NCBI GenBank assembly: GCA_944372275.1
Contig: CALVYO010000006.1
Span: 1-22,244, forward strand
Source of the DNA: an uncultured Bacilli bacterium
Lineage (GTDB): Bacteria > Bacillota_I > Bacilli_A > RF39 > UBA660
Length of the DNA: 22,244 nucleotides
Reading direction: 5' to 3'
Positions 14,379 through 21,994 of the stretch are shown one piece after another. The notes beneath the pieces are model-generated. The model ran no database searches. It was not told the origin of the DNA and saw only the letters and a program-made list of their open reading frames with translations. Each line of letters starts with the position of its first letter. The stretch's first letter is position 1. The translations under genes were made by a program, and so were the position numbers.

Positions 14379-16444
14379 TGTTGCCTCCATTCTTTTTGTA
14401 AAATATAATATGATTTTTTTAATCTTTCATTGTATTCTAATTTATCCCAACCTTTTAAATTGTATGAACTTAACTCTATCATTCCTTCATTTCCAATTCC
14501 AACATACATCTGATTTATTTTAATATTTTCTACTCCATAGTTTTGATAATAATCATCATGAATATACATATTAGATGGATCTGAAAAGTTTAAAATTTGC
14601 CAAGGTATTCTTAATTCAATTAACCCATCTTTTTTATAAAAATCAGCCAAAGAATTATATTCGTTACTATTAGGATTCGCATTACCTAAATTTAATTTTC
14701 CTGTTTCATATATAGTTGATTTATTATAATTTTTACTAAATATTGACATATTGAATGGCTCTAAAAGTAAATTAATTGTATCAAATTGTAAAGAGTTTTT
14801 TAATGGTGGATTTATATAACCATTTTTATTTTCTACTTCATAAGAATTAATTGCCTTTAAAACATTATACCTTTCTTGAACTAAGATTTTAGGATTATCA
14901 TCTAAACAGATTATAAAGTCGACTTCTTTATCAAATGTCAATCCAATTCCATTTTTACTACCACTTTTAGGTGTTATATCAATAGGGATATATATTGGTA
15001 AAGAAGTATCTCCTTCGATTAAAAAATAAATATATTTATTATCATATTGAATTTTCATTTTATAATTATCTTCAATAAAATTATCAATATTCTTCCAATC
15101 ATTTATTTCGCCGTCAACATAAATATCTGATTCAAAAGTCAATAACCCTAATCCTTGATCAGCAGATTGAGCATCACTCCAATAAATAATATTATTTAAG
15201 TCAACTTTTTCAATAATATTCCAAGTTGTTTCGTTCCAAGAGTCTTGCCAATTATAAACGATTGCTCCCGCACTACCTGATTTTTTTATTGTATTATATG
15301 CTTTAACTAAACTATTTCCTTGTTCAATTTCTGTTAATCCACCTTGCGTTCCATATAAATTACCCAAACCACTTATAGCACGAGATGTTGAAAAGCCAAA
15401 TTCTGTAATAACTACTGGTATATTATGATATAAATTCAATTTTTCTAAATAAGAATAATACGTATCTTCATATTCCGTTTTTTCATATGATAAATAATCT
15501 GGATAATATGAATAAACATTGTATGCGGCAAATAATCCATTATAACCATTTATTTGTTCGATATGTGAAATATCTAAATAAACCATTTTATGATATTGAT
15601 ATTTTAAATAATCTGGTTTTAAATAATCTATTTCATTTTCTTTATCGGTTATTATATATGGTATCTCTGTTATAGGATCTGTTTCAGGACTGTTTATAAA
15701 AGATATTGTTCTTATTTGATTATATTTATTTTTTTCATATGTTAACATTTTATCCATAACTTTTGTCAACATTGTTTCATAAGCAGTTGCATTTTCTTTA
15801 GTTTTTAAATATTCTCCTTCATATTTATCATTATATTTATTGTTTGTATAAGCAATCGTTGTATCATACCAACTACTACCAACTATATATGATAATACCC
15901 AATTAGATATATCTTTTTTATAAACTCCTTGTCCATCTTTACCTATGTACATTTTCTTTCTTCCGTGAATAATATCAATTGCCGATTTTCCTTTTTCTAA
16001 TAGTTTTCCGTAATAATTATCATCATAACCATCATAGTGTGATAAAAGTGTATATTCGTCTAATCCTATTCCCTGTATTAAATATAAAGGTGTAGGATTA
16101 TCTTTATTATAATCATAAAATGCATTATAAAATTGGTCATTAAATATAGTTGAAATTCTAATTGTATTTGCTCCCATTTCCTTTATTTGCTTAAACCATC
16201 GCATATATGTATCATAAGATATAGCATAATCTGTATCGTAATTTCCAGGAATTGAACTAGTTAAATTAACTCCTTTTATATCAATGATTTCATCATTTAA
16301 ATATATATTATTTTGATCAGTTTTTGATATTATTAAAGTTTCACCTGTTTTAGGAAATAAATACCAACCAAAATTATAGTACGCTAAATCATAGAAGACA
16401 TAGCAAAAAATTAATAAAATTATTAATATTATAAATTTTTTCAT
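14375..16444 (-). CDS. Membrane-anchored glycoside hydrolase with CBM9-like C-terminal domain
   Basis: 689 aa. A signal anchor at 3-20 is followed by a TIM-barrel glycosidase (about 40-435) of the GH-A clan type (GH2/GH5-like): IKGVNLTSSIPG (56-67), GANTIRISTIF (91-101), NSPETD with Glu254 as the possible acid/base, VVITEFGFS with Glu348 as the nucleophile, and YNWQDSWNE at 397-405. From about 438 a beta-rich module begins with VDGEINDWKNI (443-453), the DGxxxDW signature of CBM9/DOMON-like domains. It probably trims or rearranges the polymer leaving the synthase, at the outer face of the membrane. The ATG at 16444 has AAGGTGA before it. It sits 11 bases after the CotH stop and is coupled by ATGA to the HEAT gene. 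Confidence 0.8.
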   Translation of the reverse strand: MKKFIILIILLIFCYVFYDLAYYNFGWYLFPKTGETLIISKTDQNNIYLNDEIIDIKGVNLTSSIPGNYDTDYAISYDTYMRWFKQIKEMGANTIRISTIFNDQFYNAFYDYNKDNPTPLYLIQGIGLDEYTLLSHYDGYDDNYYGKLLEKGKSAIDIIHGRKKMYIGKDGQGVYKKDISNWVLSYIVGSSWYDTTIAYTNNKYNDKYEGEYLKTKENATAYETMLTKVMDKMLTYEKNKYNQIRTISFINSPETDPITEIPYIITDKENEIDYLKPDYLKYQYHKMVYLDISHIEQINGYNGLFAAYNVYSYYPDYLSYEKTEYEDTYYSYLEKLNLYHNIPVVITEFGFSTSRAISGLGNLYGTQGGLTEIEQGNSLVKAYNTIKKSGSAGAIVYNWQDSWNETTWNIIEKVDLNNIIYWSDAQSADQGLGLLTFESDIYVDGEINDWKNIDNFIEDNYKMKIQYDNKYIYFLIEGDTSLPIYIPIDITPKSGSKNGIGLTFDKEVDFIICLDDNPKILVQERYNVLKAINSYEVENKNGYINPPLKNSLQFDTINLLLEPFNMSIFSKNYNKSTIYETGKLNLGNANPNSNEYNSLADFYKKDGLIELRIPWQILNFSDPSNMYIHDDYYQNYGVENIKINQMYVGIGNEGMIELSSYNLKGWDKLEYNERLKKSYYILQKEWRQQ

Positions 16445-16455
16445 ATTTCACCTTC

Positions 16456-17928
16456 TTACGGATTATAATTTTTAACTTTTGATTCGTGACTAAACTGTTT
16501 TATTGTTTCAATATGATTATCTAGAAATTCACCACGAATTTTTATTGCATTTTTTAGTTGCATAATTGCTTCATTATATGAATGAATGTTTCTTTCAATA
16601 GGAATTAATAAGTTTTTTTCATCAGTAAAAGAATCTCCCCATCTAACATAATTTCGATAAATAGCAGGGCCTAAATAATTAACAACATCATCGATATAAT
16701 TATTTAAATAATCTTCATTTAAATAAGTTTCTCGCAAAGATTTGTACTTTTCAATAACTAAATCAGTAAAATATTCATCTTTAAAAAGCATTTCAAACCA
16801 TGGTTTGTTATTTAAATAAAATGTATTGTCATCTAATAAAGCAACAAAGTAATTATCAAATATGTTATTCATATCCCAAAAGACCAATTTATATTTTCCC
16901 GTTATATCCTTATATATTATCGTAGAATTGCTACCAGCGTCATAATTTAAGAAAAATTCATTAATTACTGTATAATTTACAAATGAGTCAATATCAATAT
17001 CCTTATAATAACCAAAAGTATCTGAATCATAATCATAAGAATATAATCTTTTTTCAAATTCAGATAAATCTTCTTCAATATAATCAATTATTTGATTATT
17101 TATTTTTTCAGTTGTTGGATATTGAATAAAATAATTTTTAGGATTTATTTGGGTATATGCAGTAAAATTATTTAAATATAACTCATTATTTTTTAATTCA
17201 TCTTTTTTATTTATTTCAAGCATATAACTTGTAGCAATAGAATTATTTTTTAATTTTGTTATATTGACACGGTTTTGGTTTACTTTTACTGTTTCTACTA
17301 ATAAATATAATCCTTGATATTTACCATCAATGAAAATTTCACAAAATCTAACATTAGGTGAATATTCCATTATTTCTCCTGTAATATTATATCCTATATA
17401 ATTTCTAATCAATGTTTTATCTAAATATGGTCCGTGTAAAACATAATCATTATCACTATTCATTCCTAATAATTTATGGTTGTCATCATTACCTTTTTCA
17501 TCAACTAATTTTATTCTTAAGCCTTTTTTTTCGAATTCTAAACTAGAATTTCCTCGATATCTTATTTGGGCATGGGTGCTTATATTGGGCTCATTATTAA
17601 AATTATTATATTGTTCTTGATTATCGTATACTTTAAAATCGGCGGTAATGTATTCATTAGTTGGAATGCTGTTTGATCCAGGTATTATTTGATTGTTAGT
17701 AGTTATTTCAACAATTGGTAAATGAGTTGTAAAATTTTCTTTAGTAATTGTCATTATTCCATAAATATCAGCATTAATAGTTGATAAATCTATTTTTTCA
17801 ATTGGTTGTTGACTAATTAAATGTTGATGAATACGGTTTATTTTAGTACTATTTAAATTATCTGAAATAAATACAGAAAAGAAAAATAAGATTGCAACAA
17901 TTGCTAAAATAATTAATTTATTTTTCAT
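16456..17928 (-). CDS. CotH-family kinase-like protein, membrane-anchored
   Basis: 490 aa. A hydrophobic signal anchor (about 5-22) puts the domain outside the cell. CotH motifs appear in order: IRYRGNSSLEFEKKGLRIK (122-140), LHGPYLDKTLIRN (164-176), LLVETVKVNQNRV (209-221), NEFFLNYD (323-330) and FWDMNNIFDN (350-359, Asp352 as metal ligand). CotH of Bacillus spores is an atypical protein kinase; distant bacterial members outside spores, like this one, are uncharacterised. The chosen ATG at 17928 has only a weak AAGTGG before it and starts one base after the DUF4956 stop, so translation is probably coupled. A GTG three codons upstream is less likely. Family members often occur beside DUF4956 and VTC-domain genes, as here. 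Confidence 0.88.
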   Translation of the reverse strand: MKNKLIILAIVAILFFFSVFISDNLNSTKINRIHQHLISQQPIEKIDLSTINADIYGIMTITKENFTTHLPIVEITTNNQIIPGSNSIPTNEYITADFKVYDNQEQYNNFNNEPNISTHAQIRYRGNSSLEFEKKGLRIKLVDEKGNDDNHKLLGMNSDNDYVLHGPYLDKTLIRNYIGYNITGEIMEYSPNVRFCEIFIDGKYQGLYLLVETVKVNQNRVNITKLKNNSIATSYMLEINKKDELKNNELYLNNFTAYTQINPKNYFIQYPTTEKINNQIIDYIEEDLSEFEKRLYSYDYDSDTFGYYKDIDIDSFVNYTVINEFFLNYDAGSNSTIIYKDITGKYKLVFWDMNNIFDNYFVALLDDNTFYLNNKPWFEMLFKDEYFTDLVIEKYKSLRETYLNEDYLNNYIDDVVNYLGPAIYRNYVRWGDSFTDEKNLLIPIERNIHSYNEAIMQLKNAIKIRGEFLDNHIETIKQFSHESKVKNYNP

Positions 17929-17929
17929 T

Positions 17930-18610
17930 TTAACCACTTATTTCATCATTTTGTGTAACAATATTCACATATTCAATATTTTTTAATTCATATAATGTTT
18001 CAATAATACTTTTTTCGTTTGTTAAAGTTTTATCATAATATTTTTTAGCAATTTCATAAATAAATTCGATATTTTTTTCATCAGTATTTTTTACCCTTAA
18101 ATTTGCTTTAGCATTAAAATAATCAAATATTATTCCTTCAATTTTTCTTTCATTACTTAAATTTGATTTAATAACAATTAATATTCTATTATCATTTCTT
18201 ATTCTTCCAAACATTAATAAGAACACTAATACAACGCAAGAACCAACTCCTGCTACTAAATAATCTCCTACTCCACAAGCAATTCCCACAACAATTGCCC
18301 AAAAAATATATGCTGTATCTCTTGAATCTTTAATTGCTGTTCTAAAACGAACTATTGATAAAGCACCAACCATACCTAATGATAATGCTATATTGTTTCC
18401 AATGACTGTCATCACAATAGTTGTTAATATAGTCAACATTACTAATGAAATATTAAATTTTTTACTATAAATTGTTCCTTCGTGGGAAAAATAATACGAT
18501 ATATAAATAACTAAACCTAAAATTAAAGCAATAATAATATGTAAAACTATTTGTTCAAAACTTAATGTTCTAGTTGAAACATCAAGTAATTCTATTAATT
18601 TATCTTTCAT
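17930..18610 (-). CDS. DUF4956 membrane protein
   Basis: 226 aa. Four hydrophobic segments (about 20-42, 52-72, 98-115, 117-135) surround the family's conserved block, which includes LSLGMVGALSIVRFRTAIKD (77-94 region) and DTAYIFWAIVVGIACGVGD (98-116). Residues 140-226 form a soluble alpha/beta C-terminal domain (ILIVIKSN ... EYVNIVTQNDE). The function is not established. The charged RFR-x-AIKDSRD segment inside an otherwise hydrophobic core is the family hallmark. The ATG at 18610 has AAGGAGAG before it. It lies between the VTC-domain gene and the CotH gene, a trio repeatedly seen together in Gram-positive genomes. Confidence 0.9.
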   Translation of the reverse strand: MKDKLIELLDVSTRTLSFEQIVLHIIIALILGLVIYISYYFSHEGTIYSKKFNISLVMLTILTTIVMTVIGNNIALSLGMVGALSIVRFRTAIKDSRDTAYIFWAIVVGIACGVGDYLVAGVGSCVVLVFLLMFGRIRNDNRILIVIKSNLSNERKIEGIIFDYFNAKANLRVKNTDEKNIEFIYEIAKKYYDKTLTNEKSIIETLYELKNIEYVNIVTQNDEISG

Positions 18611-18624
18611 CTAAATCTCTCCTT

Positions 18625-19326
18625 CTAAAAACTTGGTTTATGACTAATATTTCTTGATAAAGAATATTTACTTACCGAAGTGTTTGTTTTAACACTATTT
18701 TTTAATGCATCTTTAATATAACTTAATAAAAATCCGTTATACTTAACTTCTAATATGACATTTGAATTATCCAAAACAGGTGACGTAAGTAAATTTTCAT
18801 CAAAAACATTAAAATTTGATTCTGTTGACCGAATATTACGATCAAAAGTTATTCTAATATTATTTTCTTTAGCAATAAATGCTTCTCGATAATATTCAAC
18901 GATTACTTTTGGCTTATAAAAATTTGCTTTCATATATGCATAACATTCAAGCGCAAAAGTATCTTTATATTTTAGTAAAGGTTCATATATTCCTTTACTT
19001 ATATCAATAGCGTCTTTTTTTTCTAATTTTAAACTTCTTTTTTGTTGATATTTTCCTTGTTTTTGTTTAATTTCTAAATAAGCATATTTTGATTTTGGAT
19101 CATATACTCTTAAACGTATTTTTCTTCTTAATTCAATTCCCATTTCTTTTTCATAGAAATCTCGGTCATCAAATGTATCAAAATAAAGTGATCTAACCAA
19201 ATATCCTTGCTGATTATTATGTTCATCTGGAATTAAAATTTTTTTTAAATAAGCTCTTTTTTTACTATACTCATCTAAATTTAATAAATATTTCACTTCT
19301 TCTCTTAAAACATTTTTCAATAACAT
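18625..19326 (-). CDS. VTC/CYTH-type polyphosphate polymerase domain protein
   Basis: 233 aa, matching the bacterial VTC-domain length. Tunnel-lining charged residues appear in order: EEVKYLL (Lys12), VRSLYFDT (Arg45, Asp50), KIRLRVYD (Arg71, Arg73), YLEIKQKQGKYQQKR (Glu85, Lys87, Lys96, Arg97), VIVEYYREAF (Glu144, Arg148), RITFDRNIR (Arg158, Asp162, Arg163) and VILEVKYNG (Glu193, Lys195). Yeast Vtc4 with this fold makes polyphosphate from ATP; the bacterial members next to CotH have no proven reaction. There is no signal peptide, so it is cytoplasmic. It is first in the operon. The ATG at 19326 is only one base from GGAG, while a TTG two codons in (19320) is seven bases away, so translation may really start at the TTG (231 aa). 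Confidence 0.88.
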   Translation of the reverse strand: MLLKNVLREEVKYLLNLDEYSKKRAYLKKILIPDEHNNQQGYLVRSLYFDTFDDRDFYEKEMGIELRRKIRLRVYDPKSKYAYLEIKQKQGKYQQKRSLKLEKKDAIDISKGIYEPLLKYKDTFALECYAYMKANFYKPKVIVEYYREAFIAKENNIRITFDRNIRSTESNFNVFDENLLTSPVLDNSNVILEVKYNGFLLSYIKDALKNSVKTNTSVSKYSLSRNISHKPSF

Positions 19327-19359
19327 ACTCCTTTCTAAATCGCTTTTGATATGGCATTT

Positions 19360-19388
19360 ATTATATTATAAAAATTTACAAATTGCAA
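19360..19388 (-). promoter_or_regulatory. Promoter of the VTC-DUF4956-CotH exopolysaccharide operon
   Basis: On the minus strand TTGCAA (19388-19383), a 17-base spacer, and TATAAT (19365-19360). The start site is near 19353, giving a leader of about 27 bases with AAAGGAG just before the first start codon. It lies directly after the terminator of the preceding unit. Confidence 0.85.
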
Positions 19389-19403
19389 GTGATTTTTTAT
19401 TTC

Positions 19404-19431
19404 AAAATAAAAAAGCATAATTCATGCTTTT
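19404..19431 (-). terminator. Terminator after the zinc protease gene
   Basis: On the minus strand AAAAGCAT and ATGCTTTT form a perfect 8-bp stem around GAATT, followed by TTATTTT. The stop codon of the protease gene (TGA at 19424-19422) lies inside the hairpin. Confidence 0.85.
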
Positions 19432-20282
19432 AAGTTACAATTTTTATTAAATCTATCACTTATTTTTATTAATTTAATAGATAATTTATTTATTTTATTT
19501 TTAATAAATATTCCTTTTTTAGTTTGTAATTCTTTTAATCCATATAAAGTATCAATTAATTCTTGATAACCATTATCACCATAAATATCATTAAACCACT
19601 TTTCAATATCATCGATATTACCATCGATTCTTAAATTTTCCAAAGTTAATAAAAATGTTTTGTTATCTAATAATTTTTGACAATAGTATTTTAAACTAAA
19701 ATAAGCAGGCGATATATAATTATTATTTATACTATTTTTTACAGCATATATTGTATTTTTTATTGTTTCATTATCACTTTCCATATTAGCAATTATATTT
19801 ATTATATTTTCTGTTTGTTTAGAATTAATTATTTCTTCTAAAATATAACTCTTATTTTTATCGATAATTTTCTTTTCTTTTATGCTATATTTAGTTTTAG
19901 TTAAACCTGTTCTTAAGTAAAAATAATCTTTATCGATAATAATTTCATTTTTATAAGAATTTATTGCGTGATTTAATTCGTGAATTAAATTATCTAATAA
20001 TTGTAAAAAGGGAATATTATTATATCTATTTAAATATATCGCCTTCTTTGTTTTGATTGTTCCTTCTAAATAAGGATAACTTACATATAATGCTTGAATT
20101 TTAGGGTCTTCCTTACCAGTAATGATTATAGGAATATTATTCAAACAATCAATAATAAATTGTTCTTTTTTATATTTGATAACAAAGGCTGGTAAAATAA
20201 CATATAATAAATGTTTTATATTATCTGGATAATTATATTTTAAACCAATTTCATCAATAATAGGAATATATTTTTCAATCAT
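19422..20282 (-). CDS. Putative HExxH zinc metalloprotease, cytoplasmic
   Basis: 286 aa with no recognised family beyond the motif. NLIHELNHAIN holds HELNH (101-105), the HExxH zinc site, and ILEEIINSKQTENI (147-160) about 45 residues on offers Glu149/Glu150 as third ligand, as in gluzincins. No signal peptide or membrane helix is visible. The frame opens at a TTG further upstream, but AGGTGAG sits five bases before the ATG at 20282, which I take as the start, 45 bases after the mraY stop. It should be co-transcribed with the PBP and mraY genes. A role in wall or division control is only suggested by position. Confidence 0.65.
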   Translation of the reverse strand: MIEKYIPIIDEIGLKYNYPDNIKHLLYVILPAFVIKYKKEQFIIDCLNNIPIIITGKEDPKIQALYVSYPYLEGTIKTKKAIYLNRYNNIPFLQLLDNLIHELNHAINSYKNEIIIDKDYFYLRTGLTKTKYSIKEKKIIDKNKSYILEEIINSKQTENIINIIANMESDNETIKNTIYAVKNSINNNYISPAYFSLKYYCQKLLDNKTFLLTLENLRIDGNIDDIEKWFNDIYGDNGYQELIDTLYGLKELQTKKGIFIKNKINKLSIKLIKISDRFNKNCNLKA

Positions 20283-20327
20283 TTTCTCACCTATTATTAT
20301 TTTATAATAATTTAAATAATTATTCAA

Positions 20328-21314
20328 CTAAATTATAACGCCAAAGGTTAAAGCAAGTAATGAAGCTATTAATCCAACTATCCAAAATAGTTTTACTATA
20401 TCGTGTTCATCCCAGCCTTTTTTTTCAAAAGAATGATGAATCGGTGTCATTAAAAATAATCTTTTTTTAGTAAATTTATAATATGTTCGTTGAATGATAC
20501 AACTTAGTGTTTCAATAACAAAAACAATACCAATTAAAACTAACAATAATTCGTGTCTTGTAACAATGGCAATACTTCCTAATGTTGCTCCCAATGCTAA
20601 AGAACCAGTATCACCCATAAATATTTTAGCAGGATTACTATTAAATACTAAAAATCCTAAAATACTTCCAACTAAAGCAAAACAAAATAAAGCAACACTT
20701 TCATATCCTTCTAACCAACCAGTATCATAAGCAATAATACCAAATGTTAAAAAAGCAATTATTGATAAACCACCTGCTAATCCGTCTAAGCCATCAGTTA
20801 AATTAACAGCATTACTAGATGCCACTAAAACAAATAGTATAAACAATCCATATAACCAACCAATATCTAGCCTTAAATTAATTGTATGAATCCATAATAA
20901 TGGTTCATTACCTGCTTTCATAAATAAGTAAAAAAATATAACTGCTACAAACAATTGCAAAACAAATTTAGAACTTTCACTTAAACCATTATTATTATTT
21001 TTAATAATTATTAAATAATCATCTATAAAACCTATTAAACTATAGCTTAAAAACGTAAATAGTACGATTAGTAAACTATAATTTAATTCAATGATATTTA
21101 ATAATAGTAAAAATAAAATTATTAATATCGTAGGTAATATAAAAATTATGCCTCCTATTGTCGGTGTACCACTTTTTTTCTTATGAGTTTCTTCTAAATA
21201 TCTATTTAATATTTGATCTAATTTTTTCTTTTTTAAAAATGGAATTATCAAAAAACCTAAGACAATGGATAAAATAAAACTTAACATTACTACAAAAGCA
21301 ACTTTTGTTAACAT
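20328..21314 (-). CDS. mraY: Phospho-N-acetylmuramoyl-pentapeptide transferase
   Basis: 328 aa, a full-length polytopic membrane enzyme that moves phospho-MurNAc-pentapeptide from UDP onto undecaprenyl phosphate to make lipid I. Family motifs are present: KKSGTPTIGGI (46-56), IGFIDDYLI with Asp98-Asp99, NAVNLTDGLDGLAGG (168-182), FMGDTGSLALG with Asp235, and TPIHHSFEKKGWDE (290-303). About ten hydrophobic segments are visible. The ATG at 21314 has AGGAGA before it and overlaps the PBP stop in TAATG, so the two were translated together. Nothing in the gene looks damaged. Confidence 0.97.
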   Translation of the reverse strand: MLTKVAFVVMLSFILSIVLGFLIIPFLKKKKLDQILNRYLEETHKKKSGTPTIGGIIFILPTILIILFLLLLNIIELNYSLLIVLFTFLSYSLIGFIDDYLIIIKNNNNGLSESSKFVLQLFVAVIFFYLFMKAGNEPLLWIHTINLRLDIGWLYGLFILFVLVASSNAVNLTDGLDGLAGGLSIIAFLTFGIIAYDTGWLEGYESVALFCFALVGSILGFLVFNSNPAKIFMGDTGSLALGATLGSIAIVTRHELLLVLIGIVFVIETLSCIIQRTYYKFTKKRLFLMTPIHHSFEKKGWDEHDIVKLFWIVGLIASLLALTFGVII

Positions 21315-21994
21315 TATTCATCTCCTAACATTAATCTTATTACTTCACCTTCTGCTAAATAACTTCCTTCACTTGGCGATTGATGAATTACTTTATTACC
21401 ACTACCACTAAATTCGACTTTAAATTCTTTTAAATTAGATACTGCTTCTTTAGTTTCCATTCCAATTACATTAGGAACTGTATAATATCTTTTATCACCA
21501 TAATTATATTCTTTAGTCATACCATCATATCTTGGCTCGATATTTAAAGCAGAAATTGCGGCATTTAAAACATTCTTAGCAATAGGAGCTACAATTGTAC
21601 CACCATATTGCGTTACTCCTTTAGCATTATCAATGGCAATATAAACTACCACTTCCGGATCATCTGCCGGTAAAAATCCCATAAAAGATGTTATATAATT
21701 ACCTACTAAATACTTACCATCTTCTACTTTTTGAGCAGTACCAGTTTTACCACCTACTCGATAATTAGATATATATGCATTTCTTCCTGTACCATTTGCA
21801 ACAACACTTTCTAAGACGTACCTTACTTGTGCACTAGTATTTTCAGTTATTACTTTTCTTGTTACACTAGGTTTATTTTCTACAATAGTTGAATTGGTTT
21901 CGGGTTCATTTAAACTTTTAACTATATAAGGAGTATATAAATTACCACCATTAATTGCTGCTGAAACTGCTGTTATTTGTTGTGAGGTACTCCT
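21314..21994 (-). pseudogene. 3' part of a class B penicillin-binding protein, interrupted
   Basis: From 21994 leftwards the frame reads RSTSQQITAVSAAINGG, then later RVGGKTGTAQK, the KTG box of the transpeptidase, then TSFMGFLPADDPEVVVYIA, and finally one PASTA domain (YYTVPNVIGMETKEAVSNL ... GEVIRLMLGD). This is the C-terminal half of an FtsI/SpoVD-type PBP2, the usual gene before mraY in dcw clusters. The SxxK and SxN motifs should lie upstream, but the frame meets TAG at 21997-21995 and the DNA beyond encodes a serine recombinase tail instead. The gene is thus split by an inserted element. A short internal frame from the ATG at 21682 exists but lacks KTG. Confidence 0.85.
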
